Assembly (NCBI RefSeq): GCF_003217235.1
Contig: NZ_QJTF01000004.1
Location: forward strand, 124,001-188,000
Source of the DNA: Paramesorhizobium leguminum
GTDB taxonomy: Bacteria > Pseudomonadota > Alphaproteobacteria > Rhizobiales > Rhizobiaceae
Direction of reading: 5' to 3'
DNA length: 64,000 nucleotides
In this document: piece by piece, positions 48,268-57,160 of the stretch
How positions within the stretch are numbered: position 1 is the stretch's first letter
How the letters are laid out: every line of letters starts with the position of its first letter
The notes under the pieces: model-generated
Told to the model about the DNA's origin: nothing
Database searches by the model: none
The model's input: the letters and a program-made list of their open reading frames with translations, nothing else
Program-made: the position numbers and the translations under genes

Positions 48268-48411
48268 CTTCCCTCCCCCTTGCGGGGAGGGTGGCCCGGA
48301 GGGCCGGGTGGGGGTGGTGACGGTTGTGCTCCAACGGGAGATCACAGCGCGCTGCCTTTACCACCCCCATCCGCCCGCTCTGCGGGCACCTTCCCCGCAA
48401 GGGGGAAGGAA
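48268..48411. repeat. Palindromic element family C, copy 2, inside the frc operon
   Basis: It carries the same blocks as copy 1 at 31970-32116, including CCCTCCCCCTTGCGGGGA, GGGTGGGGGTGGTGACG, CACCACCCCCATCCGCC and CCCCGCAAGGGGGAAGG. It lies between the frcB stop and the frcC start, where its long hairpin would be transcribed. Confidence 0.88.
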
Positions 48412-48419
48412 GGCGGCGT

Positions 48420-49442
48420 TTATCCCCAGCACTTCGCCAGCGCGGTCTTCGTATCGATGGAAGGCAACCCCGGAACCGGCTTGTCGGTCACCAGCGTCAC
48501 GCCCGTATCCACGAAGGTCTTGCCTTCGGTCGGCTTCGGCTTTTCGCCCGTATCGGCGAACTTCTTGATCGCCTCGATGCCGAGGGCGGCCATCTGCAGC
48601 GGGTATTGCTGCGAGGTCGCGCCGATGATGCCTTCCTGCACGTTCTTCACACCGGGACAGCCGCCGTCGATGGAGACGATCAGCGTGTCCTTTTCGCGTC
48701 CCAGCGCCTTCAGCGCCTCATAGGCGCCAGCCGCCGCAGGCTCGTTGATGGTGTGGACGACATTGATGGCCGGGTCCTTCTGCAGAAGGTTCTCCATGGC
48801 CCGGCGTCCGCCTTCCTCGTTGCCGTCGGTCAAATCGCGACCGACGATGCGCGCATCGTCCTCGTCGCCGAGCCGCTTGTCGTCCTTCGGGTCAATGCCG
48901 AAGCCCTTGTCGAAGCCCTGATCGCGCAGCACATCGACGCTGGGCTGCGATGCGGTCAGGTTGAGAAAGGCCACCTTGGCATCCTTCGCCTTGTCGCCAA
49001 GCGTCCCGGCGGCCCATTTGCCGACCAGTTCGCCTGCCAGGAAATTGTCCGTGGCAAAGGTGGCGTCGGCGGCGTCCGCCGGTTCCAGCGGCGTGTCGAG
49101 GGCTATGACCAACAGCCCCGCCTGACGCGCCTTCTCAAGGCTCGGCACGATGCCCTTGGTGTCGGAGGCGGTGATCAGGATGCCCTTGGCGCCGTCGGCG
49201 ACGCAGGTCTCGACCGCCGCGATCTGGCTTTCCGTGTCGCCATCGATCTTGCCGGCATAGGTCTTGAGGTTGACGCCCAATTCCCCAGCCTTGGCGATCG
49301 CCCCTTCCTTCATCTTGACGAAGAAGGGATTGGTGTCGGTCTTGGTGATGAGGCAGGCGCCCGGCTCCGCAGCGCTGGCGGGCATGGCGGCCGCGCCGAG
49401 CATGAAGGCGGTGAAAGCCGACGCGAGAATCGTCTTGTTCAT
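48420..49442 (-). CDS. frcB: Fructose ABC transporter, periplasmic sugar-binding protein
   Basis: The 340-aa protein captures sugar in the periplasm. It has a signal peptide at about 1-24, then a two-lobe type I binding fold: [50 protein letters not shown]. The order frcB-frcC-frcA-frcK and the ROK regulator opposite match the rhizobial fructose (and mannose, ribose) uptake locus. GGGAGGGAAC precedes the ATG. Sugar specificity is inferred from context. Confidence 0.87.
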   Translation of the reverse strand: MNKTILASAFTAFMLGAAAMPASAAEPGACLITKTDTNPFFVKMKEGAIAKAGELGVNLKTYAGKIDGDTESQIAAVETCVADGAKGILITASDTKGIVPSLEKARQAGLLVIALDTPLEPADAADATFATDNFLAGELVGKWAAGTLGDKAKDAKVAFLNLTASQPSVDVLRDQGFDKGFGIDPKDDKRLGDEDDARIVGRDLTDGNEEGGRRAMENLLQKDPAINVVHTINEPAAAGAYEALKALGREKDTLIVSIDGGCPGVKNVQEGIIGATSQQYPLQMAALGIEAIKKFADTGEKPKPTEGKTFVDTGVTLVTDKPVPGLPSIDTKTALAKCWG

Positions 49443-49558
49443 GAGTTCCCTCCCGGAACATGCCGGTACGAGCCGGCTTGGATCGAATTATAGGCCGATA
49501 TCTTCAGTTGCGAAGCCTATCGTTCTTTGAGGGAAACATGCCAAATACGAGTCTGTCA

Positions 49559-49585
49559 ATTAATAAATCCGCTTGATTTATTAAT
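49559..49585. promoter_or_regulatory. Candidate FrcR (ROK) operator
   Basis: ATTAATAAATC-N5-GATTTATTAAT is a perfect 11-base dyad in the frcB-frcR divergent gap. ROK regulators of the NagC/Mlc type bind AT-rich dyads of this shape. On the minus strand a TTGACA (49554-49559) touches its edge, so binding would cover the frcB promoter. Confidence 0.7.
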
Positions 49586-49603
49586 GCTCTGTGCCAAGTT
49601 CAA

Positions 49604-49632
49604 AGGGCGGTATGTCCCTTGGGACGTGCCCT
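49604..49632. promoter_or_regulatory. Second, imperfect dyad upstream of frcR
   Basis: AGGGC, then GTCCC-TT-GGGAC, then GCCCT nest as an imperfect palindrome between the AT-rich operator and frcR. It is GC-rich and unlike the first dyad, so it may bind a different factor. Confidence 0.4.
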
Positions 49633-49728
49633 AACGCCATGCGAATCGGTTTAACATTTTGAAATATCGGGATGTTCCGATGGCTGGATCAAAAGCTCCA
49701 AAATGCGACCGGCGGTTCAGGAAAAGTA

Positions 49729-50994
49729 ATGGCTGTGGATAGGGAAAGAGCAAGAGCGCACGCCACCGGCGGCTTCAAGCCCGAATATGCATTCGATCAC
49801 GCTCCCGCCATCAGTCGCGGCTCCAACCAGACCGGCGTGCGCGCCTATAATGAGCGTCTCGTCCTCTCTCTCGTTCGCCGCCACGGGGCGTTGCCGCGCG
49901 TCGAAATCGCAAGGCTGACCGGCCTTTCGGCGCAGACGGTCTCCGTCATCATGCGCGGACTGGAGGAGGATGGCCTGCTTACGCGCGGCGAACGCGTGCG
50001 CGGGCGGGTCGGGCAACCCTCGATGCCCATGAGTTTGGCGGCTGAAGGCGTTTTTTCCTTCGGGCTCAAGATCGGCCGTCGCAGCGCCGAGCTGATCCTG
50101 ATGGATTTTCTCGGCAACATCCGGATGCGGCTGCATGAAACCTATCGCTGGCCGGTACCCGATGCGATCAGGAAATTTGCCCTCGACGGCATTGGCCATT
50201 TCAGCGCTTCGCTGGATGCGGCGCAGCGCAGCCGCATTGCCGGGTTGGGCATCGCCGTACCTTTCGAATTGTGGAACTGGGTGGAAGAGGTCGGCGCGCC
50301 GCAGGCGGATTTGGACGCCTGGCGCGAGGCCGATCTCGTCCGCGAATTCGCCGCCCAGCTTCCCTTTCCGGTCTTCACGCAGAATGACGCCACCGCCGCC
50401 TGCGGCGCGGAACTCATCTTCGGGCGCGGGCCTGAATTCGCCGATTTCATTTATTTCTTCATCGGCTCCTTCATCGGCGGCGGCGTGGTGCTGGGCAACA
50501 CGCTTTACCCCGGACGAACCGGCAATGCCGGCGCGGTCGGTTCGATGCCGATTCCGGGACCGTCTTTTGGGGGCAAGCCCAGGCAGTTGATCGACGCCGC
50601 CTCGGTCTTCGTGCTGGAACGCATGTTGCAGGAGCGCGGCAACGATACGAACGCCCTCTGGCTCTCGCCGGAGAACTGGGAGGATTTCGGCGCGCCCGTC
50701 GATGAATGGATCGCGCTCACCGCCCGCAATCTCGCCCATGCCATTGTAGCGGCTGCCTCGATCATCGATTTTTCCGCCGCCATCATCGATGGCTGGTTCC
50801 CCGTCTCCGTGCGCCACCGCATTGTCGAAGCCGCGCGGATGGAGATATCGGGGCTGGACCTGCAAGGCATCACCGCGCCGGAGATCGTCGAGGGCAAGGT
50901 CGGCGTCCACGCAAAAGCCGTCGGCGCCGCCAGCCTGCCGCTTTTCAATCGCTATCTCTTCGACCAGAGCGTGCTGTTCAAGGAAGCGGGTTAA
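49729..50994 (+). CDS. frcR: ROK-family transcriptional repressor of the frc locus
   Basis: The 421-aa protein (from the ATG at 49729, after CAGGAAAAGTA) has a winged helix near 40-95 (RVEIARLTGLSAQTVSVIMRGLEEDGLL). A sugar-kinase-like ROK domain covers the rest, with FTQNDATAACGAEL and GGGVVLGNTLYPG. ROK repressors release DNA when they bind a sugar. It is divergent from frcB with two dyads between, as expected for the fructose-locus repressor. The frame opens earlier at 49672. Confidence 0.82.
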   Translation: MAVDRERARAHATGGFKPEYAFDHAPAISRGSNQTGVRAYNERLVLSLVRRHGALPRVEIARLTGLSAQTVSVIMRGLEEDGLLTRGERVRGRVGQPSMPMSLAAEGVFSFGLKIGRRSAELILMDFLGNIRMRLHETYRWPVPDAIRKFALDGIGHFSASLDAAQRSRIAGLGIAVPFELWNWVEEVGAPQADLDAWREADLVREFAAQLPFPVFTQNDATAACGAELIFGRGPEFADFIYFFIGSFIGGGVVLGNTLYPGRTGNAGAVGSMPIPGPSFGGKPRQLIDAASVFVLERMLQERGNDTNALWLSPENWEDFGAPVDEWIALTARNLAHAIVAAASIIDFSAAIIDGWFPVSVRHRIVEAARMEISGLDLQGITAPEIVEGKVGVHAKAVGAASLPLFNRYLFDQSVLFKEAG

Positions 50995-51069
50995 CTGCTC
51001 GCACAAATTGTTATTTCAAAACAACAAACTTGATCTACTCTGTCGCACAATCAGCACGCAAACGAGTGA

Positions 51070-52749
<1,680 letters not shown>

Positions 52750-52832
52750 GAGGGAGCATGGGTACGCTCGATGTCAATATTTGCACAATCTGCGTTATTG
52801 TGACATCCTGCACGGAATGAGGAGATGCAACG

Positions 52833-53084
52833 ATGAACGTATCCATTGGCGACCGCTGGGAGACTTTTGTGGCTGACATCGTGAGGGTCGGCCGTTATGG
52901 CTCGGCCAGCGAGGTGGTGCGCGAGGGCCTGCGTCTGGTCGAAGAACGGGAACAAAAGCTGAAAGCGCTCCAGGTCCTGCTCGACAAGTCCATTGCCGAC
53001 GGCGGCGAGGTGTCGGCTGCCGATATTGATGCTGCTCTGGAGGCAAAGGCGGCCCAGCTGAGCAAAGAAGGTTTTAGAGCATGA
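52833..53084 (+). CDS. parD: ParD-family antitoxin
   Basis: The 83-aa protein is a ribbon-helix-helix antitoxin: MNVSIGDRWETFVADIV (strand and first helix), then GSASEVVREGLRLVEERE and a longer, acidic toxin-binding tail. It pairs with the ParE-like toxin that follows. The last codons (FRA) and the TGA stop lie within a family A palindromic element, so the natural C-terminus may have been replaced. Such antitoxins repress their own operon. Confidence 0.85.
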   Translation: MNVSIGDRWETFVADIVRVGRYGSASEVVREGLRLVEEREQKLKALQVLLDKSIADGGEVSAADIDAALEAKAAQLSKEGFRA

Positions 53085-53120
53085 TCCCGAAAAGTTGCAG
53101 ACTTTTCGGATAGATCATGC
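53075..53120. repeat. Palindromic element family A between parD and parE
   Basis: This copy reads AGAGCATGATCC, CGAAAAGTTGCAGACTTTTCG, GATAGATCATGC. The parD stop codon (TGA 53082-53084) lies in its left end and an ATG (53117-53119) for parE in its right end. Confidence 0.9.
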
Positions 53121-53455
53121 AGCTAAAAAACGTGCCGCAGCTTCGTATGCTGCCTTCAGCACTCACCGATCTTGTCGATATCCTCGAATACGTCACCCGC
53201 GAAAGCGGCAGCCTTGTTACAGGCCGCCGCTTTGTCGAAGAACTCCGCCAGAAATGCCGGATACTGGCAGGCCTTCCCGGCACGCTTGGCCGGGCTCGGC
53301 CAGAACTGCGCCCCGATATCCGGAGCGTGGCCTTCAAGGGCTATGTCATCTTCTTCCGCTACGCCGGCGATTATTTCGAGGTGGTCAACATCATCGCAGG
53401 ACACCGCGACATCGACGGGATGTTTTCTTCAACGGAAGAACGTGACATCACGTAG
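53117..53455 (+). CDS. parE: ParE-family toxin (RelE/ParE superfamily)
   Basis: ParE toxins poison DNA gyrase. The 112-aa product has the family's QLRMLPSALTDLVDILEYV start, an internal Arg-rich GRARPELRPDIRSV strand, and the C-terminal FFRYAGDYFEVVNIIAGHRD. The ATG at 53117 lies inside a palindromic element and has no ribosome site of its own. A GTG at 53132 gives a more standard N-terminus. It is downstream of parD and probably forms a TA module. Function depends on intact expression, which may be altered. Confidence 0.83.
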   Translation: MQLKNVPQLRMLPSALTDLVDILEYVTRESGSLVTGRRFVEELRQKCRILAGLPGTLGRARPELRPDIRSVAFKGYVIFFRYAGDYFEVVNIIAGHRDIDGMFSSTEERDIT

Positions 53456-53459
53456 CCCC

Positions 53460-54632
53460 TCACTCGAACACAATTGCCGGCGCCTGCCTCGTCTGCGCCG
53501 CCCGGGCCGTTTCCACGCCGTGCCAGACCTTGGCGGCAATATCGCGATAAATCTTGGCATGCGTACCGGCGGGTTCGCTAACCGTAACCGGCGTTCCGGC
53601 ATCCGACATCTCGCGGATCTGCATATGCAGCGGCACTTCGCCGAGGAACGGCACGTCGAGGCGCTCCGCCTCCTTGCGCGCGCCGCCATGGCCGAAAATA
53701 TCGTAGCGCGTGCCGGTATCGGGCGCGATGAAATAGCTCATGTTCTCGACGATGCCGAGCAGCGGCACATCCACCTTGCGGAACATGTTGAGCCCCTTGC
53801 GCGCGTCGATGAGCGCCAGGTCCTGCGGCGTCGAGACGATGACCGCGCCGGCGAGCGGCACCTGCTGCGCCATGGTCAGTTGCGCGTCGCCCGTGCCGGG
53901 CGGCATGTCGACCACCAGCACGTCGAGCTCGCCCCATTCCACCTCGCGCAGCATCTGCGTCAGCGCCGACATCACCATCGGCCCGCGCCAGACCATCGGC
54001 GTTTCCTCCTCGACGAGGAAGCCGATCGACATCACCTTCAGGCCATAATTCTCCATCGGCTTCATGATGCGCCCGGATGCCATTTCCGGCCGTCCCGAAA
54101 TGCCGAGAAGGCGCGGCATGGAAGGCCCATAGACATCAGCATCGAGAATGCCCACCTTAAGGCCGTTCGCGCTGAGCCCCAATGCCAGATTGGCCGCCGT
54201 CGTCGATTTGCCGACGCCGCCCTTGCCCGACGCCACCGCGATGATCGCGCCGACGCCGGGAATGCCGGGCTTGGAAGGCGTTTGGGGTCGTGGCGTACGC
54301 GGCGGCGGAACCGCGCCCTTCGGCGCTCCGCGCCGCGAGACGACGCGGGGAGGGGGGGCATCGTCGCTGGTCTTGCCGCCCTTCTTTTCTGCCGTCAGCG
54401 TCACCAGCGCGCCCGCGACGCCCGGTATCTCTTTCACCACCTTTTCGGCGGCGGTGCGCAGCGGCTCCAGTTCCCGCGCGCGCTCAGACGGCACGGTGAT
54501 CGAGAAGAACACCTTCCCATCGGCGATGAAAATATCCGAGACGAGGCCGAGCGTGACGATATCGCTGCCGAAATCCGGCCCTGTTATCGTCCCGAGCCGT
54601 TCAAGAACCTGTTCACGCGTTACGCCTGACAT
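53460..54632 (-). CDS. mrp: Iron-sulfur cluster carrier protein Mrp/ApbC
   Basis: Mrp/ApbC P-loop ATPases carry iron-sulfur clusters to target proteins. The 390-aa protein has an N-terminal DUF59/MIP18-like domain (about 1-85), a Pro/Arg linker, and the NBP35-type ATPase with deviant Walker A SGKGGVGKST near 136-145 and VVDMPPGTGDAQL. The usual CPxC cluster motif after ENMSYF is absent: the sequence is ENMSYFIAPDTG, and the protein has no cysteine at all. It starts with ATG and is divergent from the copper operon. Confidence 0.88.
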   Translation of the reverse strand: MSGVTREQVLERLGTITGPDFGSDIVTLGLVSDIFIADGKVFFSITVPSERARELEPLRTAAEKVVKEIPGVAGALVTLTAEKKGGKTSDDAPPPRVVSRRGAPKGAVPPPRTPRPQTPSKPGIPGVGAIIAVASGKGGVGKSTTAANLALGLSANGLKVGILDADVYGPSMPRLLGISGRPEMASGRIMKPMENYGLKVMSIGFLVEEETPMVWRGPMVMSALTQMLREVEWGELDVLVVDMPPGTGDAQLTMAQQVPLAGAVIVSTPQDLALIDARKGLNMFRKVDVPLLGIVENMSYFIAPDTGTRYDIFGHGGARKEAERLDVPFLGEVPLHMQIREMSDAGTPVTVSEPAGTHAKIYRDIAAKVWHGVETARAAQTRQAPAIVFE

Positions 54633-54806
54633 GCCATTTCACCTGTTTCATTCTTGACGCTTGAAATAATGCAGTTCGGCGCAAAGACCAATGGCGGACC
54701 TTGCGTAAAAACAACGCTGCACGCGTTTGTCGCATGTCAAAATATTCCCGCGCGGGTTATGGAATAATCGCATGAACGCGGCAAAGCGCCGAAAAATGGG
54801 AAAACC

Positions 54807-55190
54807 ATGCGCGAAATTCTCTTGAACGGGCGAAATCTGGCGCGCTTCCTCTGCGCACTCGCGCTCGTTCTGCTTGCCTTCGCGCACAAGCCCGTCGATT
54901 TCAAATCCGGCGGATACGATCTTGCCGCCTATACCCTGCCCGATGGCACCGTCCCCGTGCTTTGCCAGCCGTCAGGCGGCGATGACCAGGGCGGTCATGA
55001 TGGTCATCTTTACGGTCAGGATTGCGAGGCTTGCCGTATCGCCTCTGGCCTCGATTGCCCGGTCCCTACGAAAGCATCCGGCCCGCTTCCGGACAGCGGC
55101 GCGGTCATTGCAAGTGTTCTGGCGGCTCCAGTCATCCTGCGCGACAGCTATCCACCTTCGGCCCCGCCGCAAGCTCCACCTTTCGTCTGA
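54807..55190 (+). CDS. Cys/His-rich secreted protein of unknown function (DUF2946-like)
   Basis: The 127-aa product begins with a signal helix at about 10-28 (RFLCALALVLLAFA). A hydrophilic region with GGDDQGGHDGHLYGQDCEACR follows, containing three histidine/aspartate groups and a CxxC, then a Pro-rich tail. The layout resembles DUF2946 proteins found in copper operons, though identity is not certain. It lies 66 bases before a PCu(A)C gene, so copper handling is the best inference. Confidence 0.6.
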   Translation: MREILLNGRNLARFLCALALVLLAFAHKPVDFKSGGYDLAAYTLPDGTVPVLCQPSGGDDQGGHDGHLYGQDCEACRIASGLDCPVPTKASGPLPDSGAVIASVLAAPVILRDSYPPSAPPQAPPFV

Positions 55191-55256
55191 CCTGAACAGC
55201 ACCATCCGGCCGGCGTCTCGCGCAGCCTGCTTCCCATTGATATCAGGAAAAAGACG

Positions 55257-55775
55257 ATGAAAAAGATGACATGCGCCGCCTTCGCGGCACTCCTTCTCGC
55301 ATCCACCAACCTCTCCGCGGTCGCGCAGGATCATGCGGGTCATGGCAGCCATGGCAACGCGGGACAGGCCGTGGTCAAGGCTGGACCGATTGCAATTTCA
55401 GGCGCGTTCATCCGCGCCATGGTGCCGGGGGCGAAGGTCGGCGGCGGCTATATCAAGCTTGACAATAAAGGCGGTGAAGCCGACCGGCTCGTTGCCGCAA
55501 CATCGCCTGCGGCCAAGCGCGTCGAGATCCATGAGATGACCATGGAAAACGACGTCATGAAGATGCGCCAGCTCAAGGACGGCATCGATCTGCCGGCGGG
55601 CGGAACGGTGGAACTGAAGCCGGGCGGAATGCATCTGATGTTCATGGATGTGATCAAGCCATTCAAGAAAGGCGACACGGTTCCCGTCACGCTTCAGTTT
55701 CAGAAGGCCGGCACGGTGGACGTGACCTTCAAGGTCGGCGCCGCCGGTGCCTCTTCCATGGAGCACCAGCACTGA
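55257..55775 (+). CDS. Periplasmic copper chaperone PCu(A)C
   Basis: PCu(A)C delivers Cu(I) to the CuA or CuB centre of cytochrome oxidases. The 172-aa protein has a signal peptide at 1-22 and a cupredoxin-like fold. The copper ligands are visible in EIHEMTMENDVMKMR (His-Met pattern) and GGMHLMFMDV (His-Met). The His-rich tail MEHQH may add a site. Its stop overlaps the SCO start (ATGA). Confidence 0.87.
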   Translation: MKKMTCAAFAALLLASTNLSAVAQDHAGHGSHGNAGQAVVKAGPIAISGAFIRAMVPGAKVGGGYIKLDNKGGEADRLVAATSPAAKRVEIHEMTMENDVMKMRQLKDGIDLPAGGTVELKPGGMHLMFMDVIKPFKKGDTVPVTLQFQKAGTVDVTFKVGAAGASSMEHQH

Positions 55776-56371
55776 TGAATATCAAACTCATCCGTTACGG
55801 GCTTTGGGCGGTGGTCGCCGCCCTCTGCCTGTTCCTCACCGCCGTTTACGGGTTCGGCACACTGAAACCCGGCAGCAGCGGGGTGGCGCAGGAACTGGGC
55901 GCTCCGTTCAGCCTGGTCGATCAGGACGGCAAGCCGATCACCGAGAAGGCGTTGGTAGGTCATCCGAGCGTGCTGTTCTTCGGTTTCACCCATTGTCCCG
56001 ATGTCTGCCCGACGACGCTATACGAACTGTCAGGCTTGCTGAAAAAGCTGGGCGATGAGGGCAAGGATCTGCGCGCTTTCTTCATCACCGTCGATCCCGA
56101 ACGCGACACGCCTGACATCATGAAAGCCTATACCGGCAACTTCACCGACCGCATCACTGGAATCACCGGCGATCCGGCTGAAATCGCCAAGCTGATCAAG
56201 GGCTGGAAGGTTTATGCTCGAAAGGTTCCGCTCGAGGATGGCGGCTACACCATGGACCACACCGCCTCTGTTTTTCTGCTCGATCGTGATGGCCGGTTCA
56301 AGGGCACGATCGCCTATCGCGAAAACTCAGATGCGGCGCTGGAGAAACTGAAACGGCTGGTGGCGGGGTAA
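55775..56371 (+). CDS. SCO1/SenC copper-binding assembly protein
   Basis: SCO proteins are membrane-anchored thioredoxin-like factors that help assemble the CuA centre of cytochrome c oxidase. The 198-aa protein has one N-terminal helix at about 8-28, the copper motif C74-x3-C78 in THCPDVCPTT, and the conserved histidine in YTMDHTASVFLLD. It is coupled to the PCu(A)C gene, forming a copper delivery operon. Confidence 0.9.
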   Translation: MNIKLIRYGLWAVVAALCLFLTAVYGFGTLKPGSSGVAQELGAPFSLVDQDGKPITEKALVGHPSVLFFGFTHCPDVCPTTLYELSGLLKKLGDEGKDLRAFFITVDPERDTPDIMKAYTGNFTDRITGITGDPAEIAKLIKGWKVYARKVPLEDGGYTMDHTASVFLLDRDGRFKGTIAYRENSDAALEKLKRLVAG

Positions 56372-56685
56372 CCGGTCGGAGGCAGTATGATATGGGCCTC
56401 GGATTCGTTTCGGGGCCCATATATGAGGCATGTTTAAATATGACTATTTTACTCAAATAATGTTTGACATCCGCCGGAATTGGCGGCTTTATCGCCATAT
56501 AACCTTTGATGCCCGGGCCTTGAACCCGTTCGATTGGAGGACCAGATGATTGGTCTCGATTCCCACCGTTTCGCTGCGACGAAATGGCCATGCGGTCCCG
56601 CATTATCGCCTCACTCCGGTCGATTTTGGCCGGATTTCGCCTTTTATACCCGAACCTGCAATCCACAGCTTGAGGAGAGACGGAA
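56372..56685. other. Intergenic region with a terminator-like hairpin and a promoter candidate
   Basis: ATATGGGCC and GGCCCATAT (within about 56391-56421) form a hairpin after the SCO gene, without a T run. A TTGACA-N17-CTTTAT promoter candidate follows at 56464-56492. The rest holds nothing I can support. Confidence 0.4.
56464..56492 (+). promoter_or_regulatory. Promoter candidate upstream of the octamer-repeat gene
   Basis: TTGACA (56464-56469), a 17-base spacer and CTTTAT (56487-56492) give a good -35 and a weak -10 for the gene at 56686. Confidence 0.35.
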
Positions 56686-56874
56686 ATGAATTCACGCACT
56701 GAAAAACGTCTCGGCATCGCCGCCGCAGCAGCGCTCACCGTGGCTGCCCTGATCGCGCCGGCCAGCGCTGACAGGAGTCCGCATAGCGCTGCGTCCTTGA
56801 GCGCCCATAACAGCGGCGTTGTCCAGTTCGCTTATGCCGAACAGAGTGATGGCAATAGGGCAGTAGGGCAATAA
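56686..56874 (+). CDS. Small secreted protein whose C-terminus lies in an octamer repeat
   Basis: The 62-aa frame has GGAGAGACGG upstream of the ATG and a signal peptide (IAAAAALTVAALIAPASA). The short mature part reads DRSPHSAASLSAHNSG, VVQFAYAEQ and ends SDGNRAVGQ. The last eight or so codons and the stop are encoded by AGGGCAGT-like octamers, so the frame here depends on repeat number. I do not recognise the family. The gene may have been longer before the repeat array arose. Confidence 0.55.
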   Translation: MNSRTEKRLGIAAAAALTVAALIAPASADRSPHSAASLSAHNSGVVQFAYAEQSDGNRAVGQ

Positions 56875-56976
56875 GGCAGTATGTGTATTGCCTTGCTCGC
56901 TTACGCCTAAAACATATTCCTTCTACTGCCCTACTGCCCTACTGCCCTACTGCCCTACTGCCCTACTGCCCTACTA
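56849..56976. repeat. Octamer repeat locus (AGGGCAGT, HOOF-Print type)
   Basis: About four degenerate forward units lie at 56849-56880 (best at 56857-56864, AGGGCAGT). Six perfect units in the opposite orientation (CTACTGCC) lie at 56923-56970, with a partial seventh after them. AGGGCAGT is the octamer of the published Brucella hypervariable loci. The two opposed arrays are 42 bases apart and could form a long hairpin in RNA. Confidence 0.93.
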
Positions 56977-57030
56977 TTGGGATGCAATTTTCCGCTCCAT
57001 CCCCTGAGGCGATGATATTTTTTTTATATT

Positions 57031-57046
57031 CCACCAAAATAGGTGG
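57031..57046. promoter_or_regulatory. Dyad upstream of the sulfate transport operon
   Basis: CCACC-N6-GGTGG sits in an AT-rich stretch (TATATT before, TTTATGG after) about 115 bases upstream of the sulfate-binding protein gene. It could be an operator for a sulfur regulator. No named site was matched. Confidence 0.35.
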
Positions 57047-57160
57047 TTTATGGCATTCACGCATTCTTTCGTGATTGATAGCCTTTGCGAGCGTGATCCG
57101 GTAAAGTCGAGAGACTTGGGATACGCGCCAGAACAAGGGTTTCAGCACGGAGATAGCGCA

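Noticed and set aside
56849-56976. The octamer arrays as a possible CRISPR array
   Set aside because: The units are 8 bases with no spacers and no cas genes nearby; they are a simple tandem repeat.
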